Shown piece by piece: positions 1 through 12,885 of a stretch of DNA of 64,000 nucleotides (positions are counted from its first letter, which is position 1; every line of letters begins with the position of its first letter). The DNA is from Rallus limicola. Taxonomy: Eukaryota > Chordata > Aves > Gruiformes > Rallidae. The position numbers and the translations under genes were made by a program. The DNA is taken from NCBI GenBank assembly GCA_022605955.1, contig JAKCOZ010000005.1:2569501-2633500 (forward strand), written 5' to 3'. Below the pieces are notes generated by a model, which saw only the letters and a list, made by a program, of their open reading frames with translations, was not told the DNA's origin and did not search any database.

Positions 1-1190
1 ACACAAAGTTTTCAATATTTGTGTTTCCACAATAAGCAAACACTTAGATACCTTCCTTTGCTATTAATGACAATCTTAATTAATTCCAGAAAATATAAAA
101 TATGCCTGCCTTGTAAGGATTTTGGCCTCCCCAAGTGGCTGTTTTCTCTTCCATTCCACAGGCACAGTCCAAAGTGAATTCCACTCAGTCAGGTATGCTT
201 TGGCTTGGGTGCTGCATGCCCAAGTTATTTAGCATTCATTGTTAGCAATGCTGTGATTCTTGTACCCCACCTTCCCTCATTAAATCATTCATTAATCTCT
301 CCTGTACTTATTTGTAAAAGTAATGAATGTAAGGAAGCAATAAAATGGAAAAGGTATCTTTCACCTTTCTTCATACAGGACATTGAATTAGCTCACGTTT
401 AAATTTGCTCAGTGATCAGACACGGCCACAGTTCAGCTGACATTATCCTGGTAACAAGTTTAACTGTGATAACTTGACTGTGTATCCGCCCCTTGAGTTT
501 TCACATGGTTACTATGCAATTTGATATTTTCAATATTTTGTGCTTTCTATGGTCATACATTTTTAGCATACATATGGATTTCTTTGACACTCAAACTTGT
601 CTTGGAGAAAAACAATGAAATTTAGTCCTCTTGGCCACTAATTCCACAGTTTTTCAAAAAGTGCAGGAAGCTTCATTTTGGTTCACTTACTGCTTCTTCA
701 CTGTTTTTCTTATACCCATACTTGAGGTAATGCAGACTATTTTTAAGTAACATAAATAAATGGGGAAATAACACATCAGTTTAAGTGCTGCTAGCAGGAG
801 TTCAAGAACGGTGCAGAACAAACAGGGAAAAATACTGTATATGTAAATCATTTGTGAAATCAAGTTAAAATTAATGACAAACAAAATTGAGTTCCCTTTG
901 TGGTTGATTTCCATTTAGCTGCACCCAACAATAAAATAGTTATCAAAGAAAGCTACCAATTAGATTTTAATTCAAAACATTTCCAGAAAACAGTTCTCAA
1001 ATCTCAATTGATATCTCTCCAACAACCTCCTAATTGCAGCAAGTTGGTGGTGAAGAAAAAAAACAACAAACTGCTTTAAATGAAAAAGATGTATTCCGTC
1101 TGCTGGAGCATGCAGTATCCTTTTCTTAATTATTCCCAGAATTTTCCCTATACATGAGCTTCCGCTGAAGATTATATATAGACTGATATA

Positions 1191-1229
1191 TGTATGTGTG
1201 TGTCTGTGTGTGCGTGCACACACGCACAC
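1191..1229. repeat. TG/CA alternating purine-pyrimidine tract
   Basis: A (TG)n run interrupted by single C changes passes directly into a CA-type run (GTGCGTGCACACACGC at its centre). The tract therefore nearly mirrors itself on the opposite strand. It is a simple repeat, and alternating purine-pyrimidine DNA of this kind can adopt Z-DNA. Length variation between individuals is likely. Confidence 0.8.
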
Positions 1230-3010
1230 GGATGTGTGCTGAGAGACACAGACAGGAAACAGTTATTGTATCAAAATTTAAGGAATTTATCTAATGTTCT
1301 ACCACTTTTTCAAGTGTACTATCAGAAAAAAGGTAAAAAAGACCATAGAGTTCAGAGCTGAGGAATGTCTTCCATTTAGTTTTACCAAGTACGGTGTTTT
1401 CTCAAAAGCAGCATAAGCAGAAATTCAGAATCGCCTATAGTAAGACTCTCCAGATCCTGGCTGTACTGAAAGCCTTATATAACCTTTCACTATCCAACCA
1501 CTGAATAAAATATGTCATCTTACCCAGGAACTGAAGCAAAAGTTAATTCTTCCTCTACTTACCTGCATGAGGTAGCAGGAGACCATCCTATGATTCTGCA
1601 TTCATCTATTGTGCGACCAGACTTTTCTGAATCCTCTCAGTCTAGTTCTTACTGCTTTCCTCTGTGCACAATTGAAGCCTGTTGACAGCCCTCTGCAAAG
1701 TCCTAAAAATACAAGAAAGATGACACTGCGACATCTGAAGCCTATTCTGCATAGCAGGAATATTATCCACATGGCAAGAAATGGAAAAACTTAACAATAT
1801 TATTTAAGTTTAATGTTTCAAACAGAAACCTCCAAGCATGATCACCGATGTCTTTGAGATCTGCAAAATCACCACTATGGTGTCTAGGAAGCTCTGAAGA
1901 TATCCAACCATCTTCCATACTGGAAGTCCAGAGCACTTTTCATTTCTAGTCAATGAGCAACAGACAGCTTCTTACCTCTGCCTTTCCCGTTTGGAAACCA
2001 TGTAACCCTCTAAAAAAATATTGAATCCTTCTGAACTGGATTTTTAAACACAATCTGGCAACTGGAAATACACACATTTCAGGCCGTGTAGTATACTTTC
2101 ATTGAGCTACCAGAGAAGATGGATATGCAAACTAAAGATGAGGCAAAGGTTGTAAGAGGACAGTGCTGAGCATCCTTTGCAAGGTAAGACTAGATGTAGA
2201 AATCAGCATGGAAGGAATGTGAGAGATATTTATGAGCTGACAGTTTTATAAAAGCAGATTTTCTTGTACAAGTCATGAATGCTTTCAAACATAATCTCAC
2301 TAATATCAGGCAACACACCTCCTCATGTTCCTCTCACATTGAGCTTTTTGCATCTGGTAGGAACCCTGGAGGAACTGTTTCCATTTATGTTCTTGGCATC
2401 TACAGTTTCCAGGACATGGAAGTCTCATAGAGACTGCTGCAATGGTACTAATGAGAATTATCCAGTGTTGCTGTAATTTCTGGTAAGGCTGAACTGACCT
2501 TATGACTCAGGATAAATGAGAAGAAATTGGCTCTTCTGGGCCTAGATTGAACAAGCAGATTTATGTATGCCGTATGTCTCAGTTTTAAGGATACCACCAC
2601 GACCAGTTCCTACGTAACATATCTGGAAAAGAAATTGAGGGAAATCTGAGGTACTCTGCATCTGTAGATGAAAGAATTATCTGAAAACTATAGTAAATCA
2701 ATAAACTTTTTAGGCATATTGCTCTTTACCACAATATACCTACATTCATAATAAATTTAACTGATATGAAGATATCTTGATTTTCTCCAAAAAGCTTTCA
2801 TGGAGAGTCTGACATCTTCAGTACACATTGTATTAACTCTCATAATTTTGAAAAACTCATATTCAGTATAAACAAAGACACCATCTTTGTTTTCTCAGAT
2901 TGCTCTGCCAGTTCAGTTTTATTTCCATGATTTGGAAATGCCTCTTCAAATGTCAGAAAACAACAATAATTTTGTGAAAGGAATTTTACAGACTGTGTTT
3001 CTTCTACATT

Positions 3011-3060
3011 TAAAAAAAAAAAATTGGAAAAAAAAAAAGAAGAAAGAAATAAAAAAAATT
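3011..3060. repeat. A-rich low-complexity tract
   Basis: Runs of 8-12 A are separated by TTGG, GAAG and similar short breaks. No retroposed body ending in this tract could be recognised upstream on the plus strand, so it is called low-complexity sequence and not a poly(A) tail. Confidence 0.7.
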
Positions 3061-6000
3061 TTGGGCTCACCAGCAGAGCAATGGAAGGTCAAAAGGTGTC
3101 AGCGCAATCTCTGGCACCGCAAGTTCAATCATTGTGTCCATTCAAATAAGTTCTGAACACTCTTTTATGTTGTTCTTTATCCCTGACTTCCTGCATCTTT
3201 TAGTTCCAAATCACCCACAGAAGAGTGCAGGCTTCCCTTCCATCTAAAGATAAACTGAGCCAGTAGCAAAACAGCAAACTTTGGTTTTGCCTTGTAATAT
3301 CTGCAAAAGCTGTTTTAACAAAGGATTCTACCTGCCCTTCATTCCACAGCTACAGTCAGCTATGAATTTTGGTTCTATATTCAAATCTTCATGAAGTTCT
3401 GGATTATTTCAGTTCAAGATCATAGCTGCCTTTGGTGTTTCAGTGAAAGTGAAAAATAAGGAGCCAAAGAAAGACTTGAACCCTAGTCTAGAGAGAACAC
3501 TGTTACTTCTCAGAAGAAACACTTATCAGCTATTGTCACAGCCACACATAATACAAAAAAGAGGTGGAGCTGACTCTAGTAAATATTTTTTTGTTTTTCA
3601 TCAGCAAAGTGTGCTCTGAATATTAGCTCTGACAAAGACCAGCATCTCTAAGATCAAGATCACAACACGTATCAACAGGTCAGAGGGGGAAATAACTCTG
3701 CTAAAGACCAAACAAAAATCACTTACAGCTGTGATTATAAGTCAGTCAGAGAATTGCTCCCTAGAAGGTTGTTGAGGGGCAATGTCCCACCCCCATACTA
3801 TAATATTGTGTCTACAAGAAAGACACGGAAGTCACACACCAGTACCCACAGACATCCACATATGCTGACTTCATTAAAATCATATTGTGCTTTTCGCTGT
3901 CAGTTTTTTATCTGTAGGAAAGTGTCCTCTCCCGGATGTTTTCTCCCCCCATTTCCTTTTTTAAGATGCTGAGGACTCTGCCTCTTTCTTCCTGTGGGCA
4001 ACTGAAAAAAAAACCCACAAAAAAGGTCATCATTCGATCTCTGCTTTGTCTCTTACTATAATAAAATGATCTTCCTCTATATCACACTTTTATATGCTTG
4101 ACAGCCATGCTTGACAGTTAGTAATAAAACTCAACTCATAATCTGCTTTCATTTAGAAGAGTCATCTTGAAACCCTCTGGTATTCTTGTCAAAAATAATA
4201 ATTGCTTATTGTCAACATTAACCCCCTTGAGTCTGCAGACCCATCATTCCCATTGCTCAACTTAACAAGCATTACTGCCTACAAGAATCTGCTGTTGAGG
4301 TAATGGCTGAGACACTGTTGCTGCTGTATCCTACAAGCTATTCTTTCAATAGCAGTTCCTTGTAACACTAACCAGGAATGTTTCAAAAACAGTTCGTATA
4401 AAACTTTTCTTATACTAAGAAAAAAAAATAGGCTTGGACAGAATTAAAATAAATCACAAAAATCTGTTTTTATTGCAGATTCAATGTTACATGTGCTTTT
4501 AATTAAAAAGAAACCAAACCAACCTAACACTTCTTTTTCTTAACCAGATAGCCAAAATTGAACTTCTTGTACCTCATACAGTATCTATGGAAAATGGGAA
4601 AATGCTTGAGATTATAATCTTCCACAGTTTTCCATCAAACTTTTCTTGTTGGGTACATTTTTAATTGCTAATCTAACCTAATTTAGATATTTTAGGATGT
4701 CTGAGCTACACAGAGGAAGTTGGAAACATGGTAGAAGGATCTAGTGTGTGATTAGTAAGATGACTCTGAGAAAAAAAAATAAATTACTATGCAGTTAAAA
4801 ATGGAGCTAGTTCTCCTTTTGGATAAGTAAGAAAATACAATACATTTCAAGGTGAAAATTCTTACGCCATTTAAAAAAAATAAATTATGAATGCTATCTC
4901 CACAAAACAACCTGAAAAGATAGTAAGTATATGGAAAGAAAAAAAAAGGCTAAACTATAAAGGAAAACCTGCTGCTGGTGTCCAGGCACTTTCATGAGCT
5001 GAAAAGTAGCTGTCTACAAAAAGTATGTTTTGATTTGCCTTGCTACCTATTTCTACCACACATCCTAGTTGTATTAGTGGAACTACTTGTAAAAAACAGC
5101 TATTGGCTGCATAATGCCAGAACAAGTAAAAAATGCCAAGGAAAAATCATTCTTATACAAATGTTTTTAAGAAAAGACTAGGCAAATAACAAATGTGGCA
5201 AGCCAATCACGTTCAAAGAGTGGGATTAAGATTTCTTCTGGTCTCTCAGAGCTCTAAGAGCTCTGCAATTCTGTGACTATTGCCCAAATCAATATTGCTC
5301 CATCAGAATCCCTGTTTCACCTTACATTCAGGTTAGCCGTACTACCATTAGTAACAATTGTACATATAGCTTCGTGTAATGCAGATGCTTTATCTTTTTA
5401 TACTTTCAACAAATGAGCTGCAGGATTCAGTTGTTGCTGGAATATTCAGTACAGATCCTCTTAGAAAGGGCTAGGAACAAAAACAGCTCTGAAAAAATCT
5501 CACTGAATTTGAATTAACATGCAAAAGGATTATCCACAGAAACACAGCATGTATTAAGCCAGAATGTTATGTCATGCTAAACTATTTATTTAACTACAGG
5601 ATTCCTCAAGTAACTTTAGACAACCTTATGCTCCAGCCTATCTCATAATATTCTATCAAGTATCATGTCACTCTTCAGTGAATTGGCAACAATACTGAAA
5701 TTGATCAGAGGTGAACAAATAATGTAAGTCAATCTCCACCTCCCACCCCCCAAAATGGAAAATTCAACTACATGAATGTCAGACATATGTATGTGTGTAA
5801 ATACTTACAAAACAATATTGGTCTCAGTCACTTGACTAGCAAGTTACTCCTTTACTAGTCTTCCTGTCTTTGAGTAAGGAAGACAATGAAAGTTAATCTC
5901 TGGTTTGGATCATCAGAAGCTGAACCATAACTTTTGAACTATGCAAATAATTTCCTAACTTTGCCTAATAGTGCTAATGTATCTAAGGAAATGTGAAATG

Positions 6001-6648
6001 CAATCCACGTGTCAGTCTGAATATTCTGAATACTCACAATTTGCTCCATTTTAACCTTTTCATAAAGGGGTTCTTTTATACTCTGTTAGCAGTGTACACA
6101 TTTCTTAACTTTTAGCCTCATCTTTGAGCAAACATGACACTATGAAAATGTAACATTCTTTGTGCAGGATTTCACAATATAACTGATACCACATAATATT
6201 AATCCTAAATGCATTTATAATTCTAGAATGCAATTAGTCTAAAAATATTTGTGCTTAGCACAAAAATATAGGATTCATAATGAAAATCACAATGCTCATC
6301 TATTGTTAGTGACCCTTAGTAATTGTTAAAATATGAGAATTTAATTGGGGTTAACATATGAAATGAACGGTTCTGTATACAATGATGCTAGTGTTAGAAT
6401 ATCACATTAGACTTCTAACTTCTCCCCTAACTGAAGAGATGCTAGAGCAGTAAAAAAACCCCCTAATTTACATTGATGACGGTGACACAAATTTTAAGAT
6501 ATCCTTAACATATCAACAAGATAAAGATGTGGTTTAAGATATTGTTCATCCACTGAACACAACAGCAGAAACATGATCTAAGAAGGTGCATTAAAAAGCT
6601 TCCCTTTGACCAAACAAGAATTTTGCATCTTATCCAGGTTCATTGCAG

Positions 6649-7056
6649 CTAGATCATGTATTTTAATCTAGGGAAATCTAGAATTGTATGTGATGATCTC
6701 GGCCTGTTGACTTTACTATGACCAATATATCTCCTAAAAGTAGTAGGGAGACCTCCATTGATGTCCAAACATGATGTATAAATTGCAGCTACTGTAAGCA
6801 AAATTGCACAAAGATTTACACAGAAGACAAATGTGCTTTTTGACTTGCAGGCACAAAATACTGCTGTTCCTGGTGCTACTAAACAGCCCAATGCACAGTG
6901 GTGCATGTACGGGAAAGGTCCTGCCTGTTCAGTGAACAGAGCAGTGTGAACAAAGATCCATCTGAAACAGCCACCTATTGGGTTATTTTTTGGCTCATCT
7001 GACAGATTCCTGGTTGGTTTGACTAAGGGGAGTGGTAATCTAGGATTGCTCTTCAC
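6649..7056 (-). pseudogene. Unidentified 135-codon open frame, possible pseudogene relic or chance ORF
   Basis: This minus-strand frame is unusually long for the local AT-rich background. Its annotated first codon is GTG (reverse complement of 7054-7056); reading back from it, a TAA stop lies six codons upstream, so no ATG-initiated full protein is evident. The C-terminal half has a cysteine-rich hydrophobic stretch at about residues 46-97, with one segment around residues 79-95 (VNLCAILLTVAAIY) that could span a membrane. I recognise no family. No clear poly(A) tail or flanking direct repeats were found that would prove a processed pseudogene. It may be chance or a decayed retrocopy; function is unknown. 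Confidence 0.15.
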
Positions 7057-8228
7057 AAGTCTTAGAAGATTTTAGGCTTCCACATAAGATGTATAATTTC
7101 AGGGTTTACTACTTTGTCCAAAAGACTGTGTGTGCAAATTGCTATAATTAAATCACTCTTACACAACCAGTACAGAAATACCACAACACCATTCTTGGGC
7201 AAAACAGATTTCCCAAAACACTATGCTCTTTACTTTCTTGGAAGGAAGAAATATAAATGCCGTGAATGCTAACAGACAATATTATTATTCACAAACATTT
7301 TAGTTCTCACGCATCTGTGATGCTGTGTGGGCAGAAGTTTTTAAGCATTGTAACTCATAAGCAATATTGGCTGTGGACTAGGTATGGGCTGGGATAATGC
7401 TGCTGGTAAGCTATCGGTATCTTACTGCTGGCAAGGGAAAGGTTGCTGTAGCATTCACCTCACTTTTGTAACAGTGTAGTTTTTCCTTTTTTGCTAAAAA
7501 ACCCCTTCTCAATAGCAAACAATTCATTGGGAGTGCCCTCACACTTCATGGTCCTGCTGCTGTGATCTAGCTGTCTTCTGATGACAAGGGACATACAGAC
7601 TTTTGGATATTTAAAGATCTGGTTGGCATAAATAAGTTTTACAAGGCAGCTGATCTACATATTTTTTTACTTCCAGGAATCATTTGCTCATGAACAAACT
7701 ACAGTCAGGAGATCTGCTGCCCAGGATATGAGTACTGGCTATATTTTATGTCTGTCTATAGACACAAAATTACATATATAGAATATATATAGACGCATGC
7801 CACACATGGCATTATGTACAATGCCTGGATTCCAGCCTAAAGGGCTGAGCTAAAGCACTTGACTTCAGTTATCAGGAAGCTAGAGACCTTAACATGAAGG
7901 TATTTGTAAAGCACTTTGCACTTTTTGGAGTATGGAATAGGTTGAGCTGTCAATGAATACATAACAAAAGGTTCCTTCTTTGTTTCTGTGAGGTACTTCT
8001 GGACTGCAAAAGTGTATTGAAAAACCAAGTCAGACACGTACCTACTTAATTACTCTTGGCTACCAAAAATACAGTCTATCCTAAATAACTTTTCAGCCAT
8101 ATCTGGTGAGCTTATCATACAATAGTGTTTTTTCACTTGTTTTCAGTCTGTTTGAAAAGATAAATGTCTTTAACAAGGGTAGCTCCATTATAATGAGCCA
8201 TGACACTGATATTACTAAAGCAACAATT

Positions 8229-8246
8229 CAATTGGTATACCAATTG
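8229..8246. repeat. 18-bp perfect palindrome
   Basis: The sequence CAATTGGTATACCAATTG equals its own reverse complement. One palindrome of this length is about what chance allows in a 64-kb AT-rich window, so no function is claimed. Confidence 0.9.
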
Positions 8247-10264
8247 TGTTCACAAAACTTTTGGTATTCGTTGGTCCACAATACTCTATTCAAATTTTAT
8301 GTCTGGGGAAATCAGTGAAGTTTGATAGCTAACACCCAAGTGTATGTTTTGGTTTTAAATATTTACTAAGGGAGACTGTTAGATAAAAAAATTCAGGCAT
8401 ATATTTATGCTGATTGAGAAAGAAAGGGCCACATCTTATAAATTCCTTTTCTCTTCCTCATGCACTGCCCTCTTAGCACTGGTTGAGATGTCAAACTTTT
8501 CTATGTCACATGTAGCAAATCTATGCAGATACACAGAACATCTATTTAGAAGCACAACTCCCCAGAGTATTTTTCTTCATTAATGTTTGAACCTTCTTTG
8601 TGTCTCTTTTTTGATCTCAAAGACAACCAGAAATGTTGAAAGCCTAGACAGATATATGCTAGTTGGGGGTCACCACTTCACAGATGAGTGCTGTCCAGTG
8701 TGTAACATCCTGTTACTCTAACTAGTTCTTGAATACTGCTTCTAATATGGCAATAGAGGAATAAGTGTATTGTAGTGAGTATGTAATCACAAAGCACCAC
8801 ACTCCCTAAAGTCAGAATCCAGTCTAAAATGGCTTTAGAGACTTTTGTGTAAGGTCAGTTATTATTACACATTTTTTGAGGAAGTAAAATGGTTATCTTG
8901 TTAAACTCACATTCATATTCCAAACATCCAAACAGAAAGGCTATTGCAGCAGCCAACTCCATGCAAACTTTTCTGTGTTTCAGAGGAGGGCTACATTTAT
9001 GGTTTTAATGTAGGGTGTCCTTTTTTTTATTTCCTTTTGCTTGTCCTGAAGCGGACAGACCAGACACTGTGTTCAGAGGGAATTTCAGAATCACAAAATA
9101 CATTGGCAAACTTCAAGACTTGTGCTCAGTCTAGCCAAAGGCAATGTGCTCCAAAAAGAAACTCAAAGAAAGCTGTATCCTGCTACAAAAACACATTCAA
9201 TCCACTTCACAGAGCATTTAGTGTTGATTTGGTTAGTGCAAATGTGATATTTGCGTCAAATTCTTGTGTCTTTAAAGTAGGTAAGAAAAAGGTCAGCCAG
9301 GCATGATTTTACTTTTTCCTTACTTTTTTGTAAGTGTTACTGTCTGCATGTACAATATTCCTTGTGGAAATAACAGAAAACATTAAGTTAGATGATGAAA
9401 CGATATAAAGACTATCCAACTACATAATCTCTCATATTAAATCTTCTATAATTGCATTAGCGATAAGTGACTTCAGTTTCTGCATCAATTTACTGCAGTT
9501 CCAAAAACATGCCTGGGTAACAACATACATGTCTGGACCTGATTAGTTTTCTCTTCAATTCTGAACCAAAACCCTACTGAACACTAAAGTCTCACTCTGC
9601 AAACACCACTGCTTATGAATAGGATCTTATGTTTTTCTTGCTGTTGTGTGCTACCTACCCTGCCCCCTTCCCCCTCTCTGAACACATGTGAAAGGCTAAT
9701 TCACCTGGGGAAGAGCAAGGGAACCCTTTGTATTGAACCTGTGCTGAACTTCATTAAAGTAAATGAGCAAGATTTTAGAGAAGCGCCACTAAACTACAAT
9801 CTGCTTTTGGTTTATTCTTCTATTATCGTTGCATTTTCTTTTAATTGCTGAAAGACTTTTTCTGGGGACAGACTTCAACATAAACCAAAGGTTTCTTGTA
9901 TGGAGGGGCACTGAATAATACAAAACCATTCATTGCTCTCATGACAGCTTTGCAGCTAGCCTCTGCAGCAAGATTTAGAAATGCTTAAATTTTTTAAGTG
10001 GTTAAAATGGAGCCCACCAGTCCAAATAAAAGATTTACTTATCACCTACTTAGTATTGCACTAATCTTACAGGTATTTAACAAAACATTATCACAAACAG
10101 GCCTGTTGACATCTTGACTATAGGGATATTTTAACAAACAAAGAATTATTTATTTTTTTTTTTAGCTCAAAAGGACAAAAGCTGGGAGAGAAACAGAATT
10201 GATATTGACTATATCCACCAGTAAGCCAAGATGGTATTTTATGCAGATAACAGCTGAACTTCCA

Positions 10265-10309
10265 GTGTGTGTGTGCACGTGCTCACATGTATGTACGTCT
10301 GTGTCTGTG
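10265..10309. repeat. TG-rich degenerate microsatellite
   Basis: A (GT)5 core is followed by a degenerate alternating purine-pyrimidine stretch including CACGTG and ACATGTATGTACGT. It is a simple repeat with no gene association visible. Short open frames reading through it are rejected as low-complexity artefacts. Confidence 0.7.
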
Positions 10310-11860
10310 AAGAACGCAAAAAGCCCTTCCAGGACCAAGACACCAGTAATAAGAATTTTTACAAATATTGCCAATACCTAATAAATGCATCTTCATCTAT
10401 CAGTTCTGACACTCATGCTGCAGATACATTTTTACCAAGAGTTCATGGTGTTACATTTTGTTAGCCTTACAAAGTGTACAGTTTCAATGACATTTAGAGG
10501 TTCTAGAAAAATATTTTCACCTTGCTGATATTTGAGGGTTTCACATTAGCCTGTTGATTTTAAAACTGAATCTACAATCACTGACTACATTACAGGTTAT
10601 TGCAAAAGCCACAGGCAGATCTGTCACCCAATAGGGTGCTGATTTCATCTGGTTTATCACTTCACCTGTGACAAAAATCTTGGCTGTTTGGGTCTGGTAG
10701 AAATAATATAACCCTAGTAGTGGAAAAAGCTCTTCCTTTCTAAGAAACTTCTTACCTTATTAGTGAATCACAGAATTGCAAATCTTCCTATTTCCAAAAT
10801 GTACTTTATATTTTTGCAGTGCTGTTTTCTCATTTAAGTTCCACTGGTTTAACTGGGGACAAGCTACGAACATACATAGTTGACTGCATGAGGAAACCAA
10901 ACATATATTGAAGGCTTTTGTGCCCTTGACTTCTTCCCACAGTTTATGCAGATCCTGAAGTAACTTACAATAGCACTTACATGCAAAAAGACATGAGATG
11001 CAGAGATGAAGGTTTTTTGCCTTGATGTTACCACACATTAGCTTAAAGAGCTAAAGAATATTACCTTGTTTTAATTTGCTACAAGTTAAAGTATGTAGTC
11101 TACTGTAGCATACCTAGTTAAATTGCAGTACTTAGGTTGTCTATTTATTCACCTAAGCATCCTGTGGGTTAAGGGTAGTCATTAAAGTTTATAAGATGAC
11201 TGGTGATAAAGAAAGATGTAATCAAAATTTTATAAGGTAGCAAAAAATAACAATGCATTTTTTGCAAAATCAAAGGGAACTTTCTCAATATTCTTCAGGG
11301 AACAGCTAAGCACATTTAGCGAATAAAAACTATTTTTTAGTTGCAACCATCATCCTCAACATTTTTAGTGATTTTTTTTTAATAAAAAGACAATCAGGAT
11401 AGTCGTTACCTTTTACAGAAAACTTTCCACAGGAACAGGATGTTTCCCATCTATTTTAGCTCTCACCCTAGAATATAGTAACCAACAGCATACCTTTTCC
11501 TCTTTGCCCTTATATTTAAGGCTGTGTTAGACTTTCCTCCTTACCATGCTATTCTCTAATTGTGGTAGAAGAGGACCTAGTTTGTGTCACTGGAAGGAGT
11601 TAGAGTAGGTCTCTCATACAGCACAGGGTCAGACCTCTAGCTAGCATTAACTGATTCCACTGAAATCCCTGCTGTTGCATTGACCCAGGATGACTGAGGC
11701 TAAGACCTAGTAACCATGCACTAAGAGAGAGGAAGACATCCAGCCTTTATTGTTGAAGACCACCAGAAGACCCTCTGAGTGTCACTGAGCATGCTCTATC
11801 TGGGAGGAGTTAATGTAAATGACTTCCTGGAAACAATCCTGCCTTTTCTTAGAAATTGCA

Positions 11861-11945
11861 ATGAATATTTATATGAATATATCTGAATATTTATAATTTT
11901 ATAATATATCTGAATATTTATAATGAATATATCTGTATAAATATG
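11861..11945. repeat. AT-rich short tandem array
   Basis: The motif ATATCTGAATATTTATAAT and shortened variants occur about three to four times in tandem, for example around 11879-11897 and 11906-11924. This is a small AT-rich minisatellite, degenerate at both ends. Confidence 0.7.
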
Positions 11946-12773
11946 AGAAATTGTTTTAAACAGTGCTCACATTAGGAGGAGTGATCCTGTGTGTGCAGAG
12001 TGCTGCAACAAAGGATACCTGCTTAATAGTCACTGTTGAGTTTTGATTCCCACTTTTCAAGGCTTCACTAGTCTCTATCAACAATGGGCAACCCTTTCTT
12101 GAAAATTAGGATTGGAAATAATCAAGAAAATTTCAATTTACATCTATAACTTTGTATTAGCAGAGCAAAAGAGAAGCACCATCAGCACAGTCTGTTCATA
12201 CTGCTTCAGTTTCTGATGATGAGACTTTTGATGCCCTAGAAGCTGTTGTCTTTGTATCCTTCCCTGGTGATGCCACTGCACATCCTTGGGATATATGCCA
12301 AACAGCACTTTCTTTGTACTCTCCAGCCAAGATAAGTTTAACCCCATATATTCCCTCAAAATATAGAGTCAGTAATTCAGTCTGAGGTTGAGTTTCTCTA
12401 GAATTTACAACAACCCATTTAAAGCAATCATTTTAAAGATATAGAGAGGACTCCTCACAGGATGGTACTTAGATTAATTCATGGTATAAGTAGTAGCTCA
12501 GCCCCAAACAGTGACTGAGCACCACACAACCATTCAATCCCTGAAGAGAAACAGACAGAGCCCCCACATGTTATGATAAGGACATTTACTGACAAAATCA
12601 CCCTGAAAGTAGAACAGTAACAGCCTGTGGCAAATTACACTCACTGATAACACAGAATACCTTACCCACCTGACAATTCAAGTATTGCATTGACACGAGG
12701 ACCAACAGGAAGCCCAGGTTGTACTTAGACTACCCTAGAGGCACCTAGAAGTGACCCTCCTCAGCCAGCCCCC

Positions 12774-12783
12774 CCTTTTATGG
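12774..12783 (-). promoter_or_regulatory. TATA-like box of the LTR
   Basis: On the minus strand the plus-strand CTTTTATGGG reads CCCATAAAAG, a TATA-type core. The same element is conserved in the related LTR at 53849-53857, and GT-rich plus-strand sequence with a CAGGTG lies just upstream (in minus orientation) in both. Activity today is unknown. Confidence 0.45.
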
Positions 12784-12821
12784 GAGAGTGAAGTCAGGTG
12801 GTGTGAAAAACAGCCTGGGCT

Positions 12822-12859
12822 GACTCAGCTCACCTGTGCTAACTCAGCTCACCTGTGCT
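12822..12859 (-). repeat. 19-bp tandem duplication in LTR U3, with AP-1 and E-box-like sites
   Basis: GACTCAGCTCACCTGTGCT at 12822-12840 is followed immediately by the same unit with one change at 12841-12859. Including the preceding T, the first unit gives a perfect TGACTCA (12821-12827), an AP-1 consensus. Each unit contains CACCTG, an E-box (12831-12836 and 12850-12855). The related LTR at 53.9 kb has a single copy (53898-53916) with a changed AP-1 core. On the minus strand the repeats sit roughly 40-80 bp upstream of the TATA-like box, the usual place for LTR enhancers. Confidence 0.75.
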
Positions 12860-12885
12860 GGCTGTTTGGCCAGAACCAGGTCAGT

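Larger units (their letters stand above)
1..12487. other. AT-rich non-coding sequence, no recognised interspersed repeat
   Basis: I see no cellular gene, exon series or recognisable CR1 or LTR sequence here. Open frames are short, start at arbitrary codons and show no family motif. The one exception in length is a 135-codon minus-strand frame at 6649-7056, listed separately. The stretch holds a TG/CA tract near 1.2 kb, A-rich runs near 3.0 kb, a TG-rich tract near 10.3 kb and an AT-rich tandem array near 11.9 kb. Base composition is that of AT-rich intergenic or large-intron vertebrate DNA. Confidence 0.6.
12488..12885 (-). mobile_element. Solo-LTR-like relic of an endogenous retrovirus (ERVL-like group), minus strand
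   Basis: This is related by eye to the segment at 53659-53935. Both start with a (G/T)GGT..CAGCC...GAGCACCACA terminus. Both then carry GATAAGGACA, a CAAAATCACC block, CCCTTTTATGG and GTCAGGTGGTGTG, and end with CTCACCTGTGCT. Read on the minus strand, this order gives U3, a TATA-like CATAAAAGG, then R/U5 with a CTGTCCTTATC-type remnant as also seen near 48.4 kb. No gag, pol or env coding sequence is attached, so it is a solo or truncated LTR. The exact ends are uncertain, because no clean target-site duplication was found. ERVL assignment is from memory of avian LTRs. Confidence 0.6.

Noticed and set aside
8944..9306. 120-codon plus-strand frame
   Set aside because: No recognisable domain, no ATG at the start and no splice or promoter context; consistent with chance.
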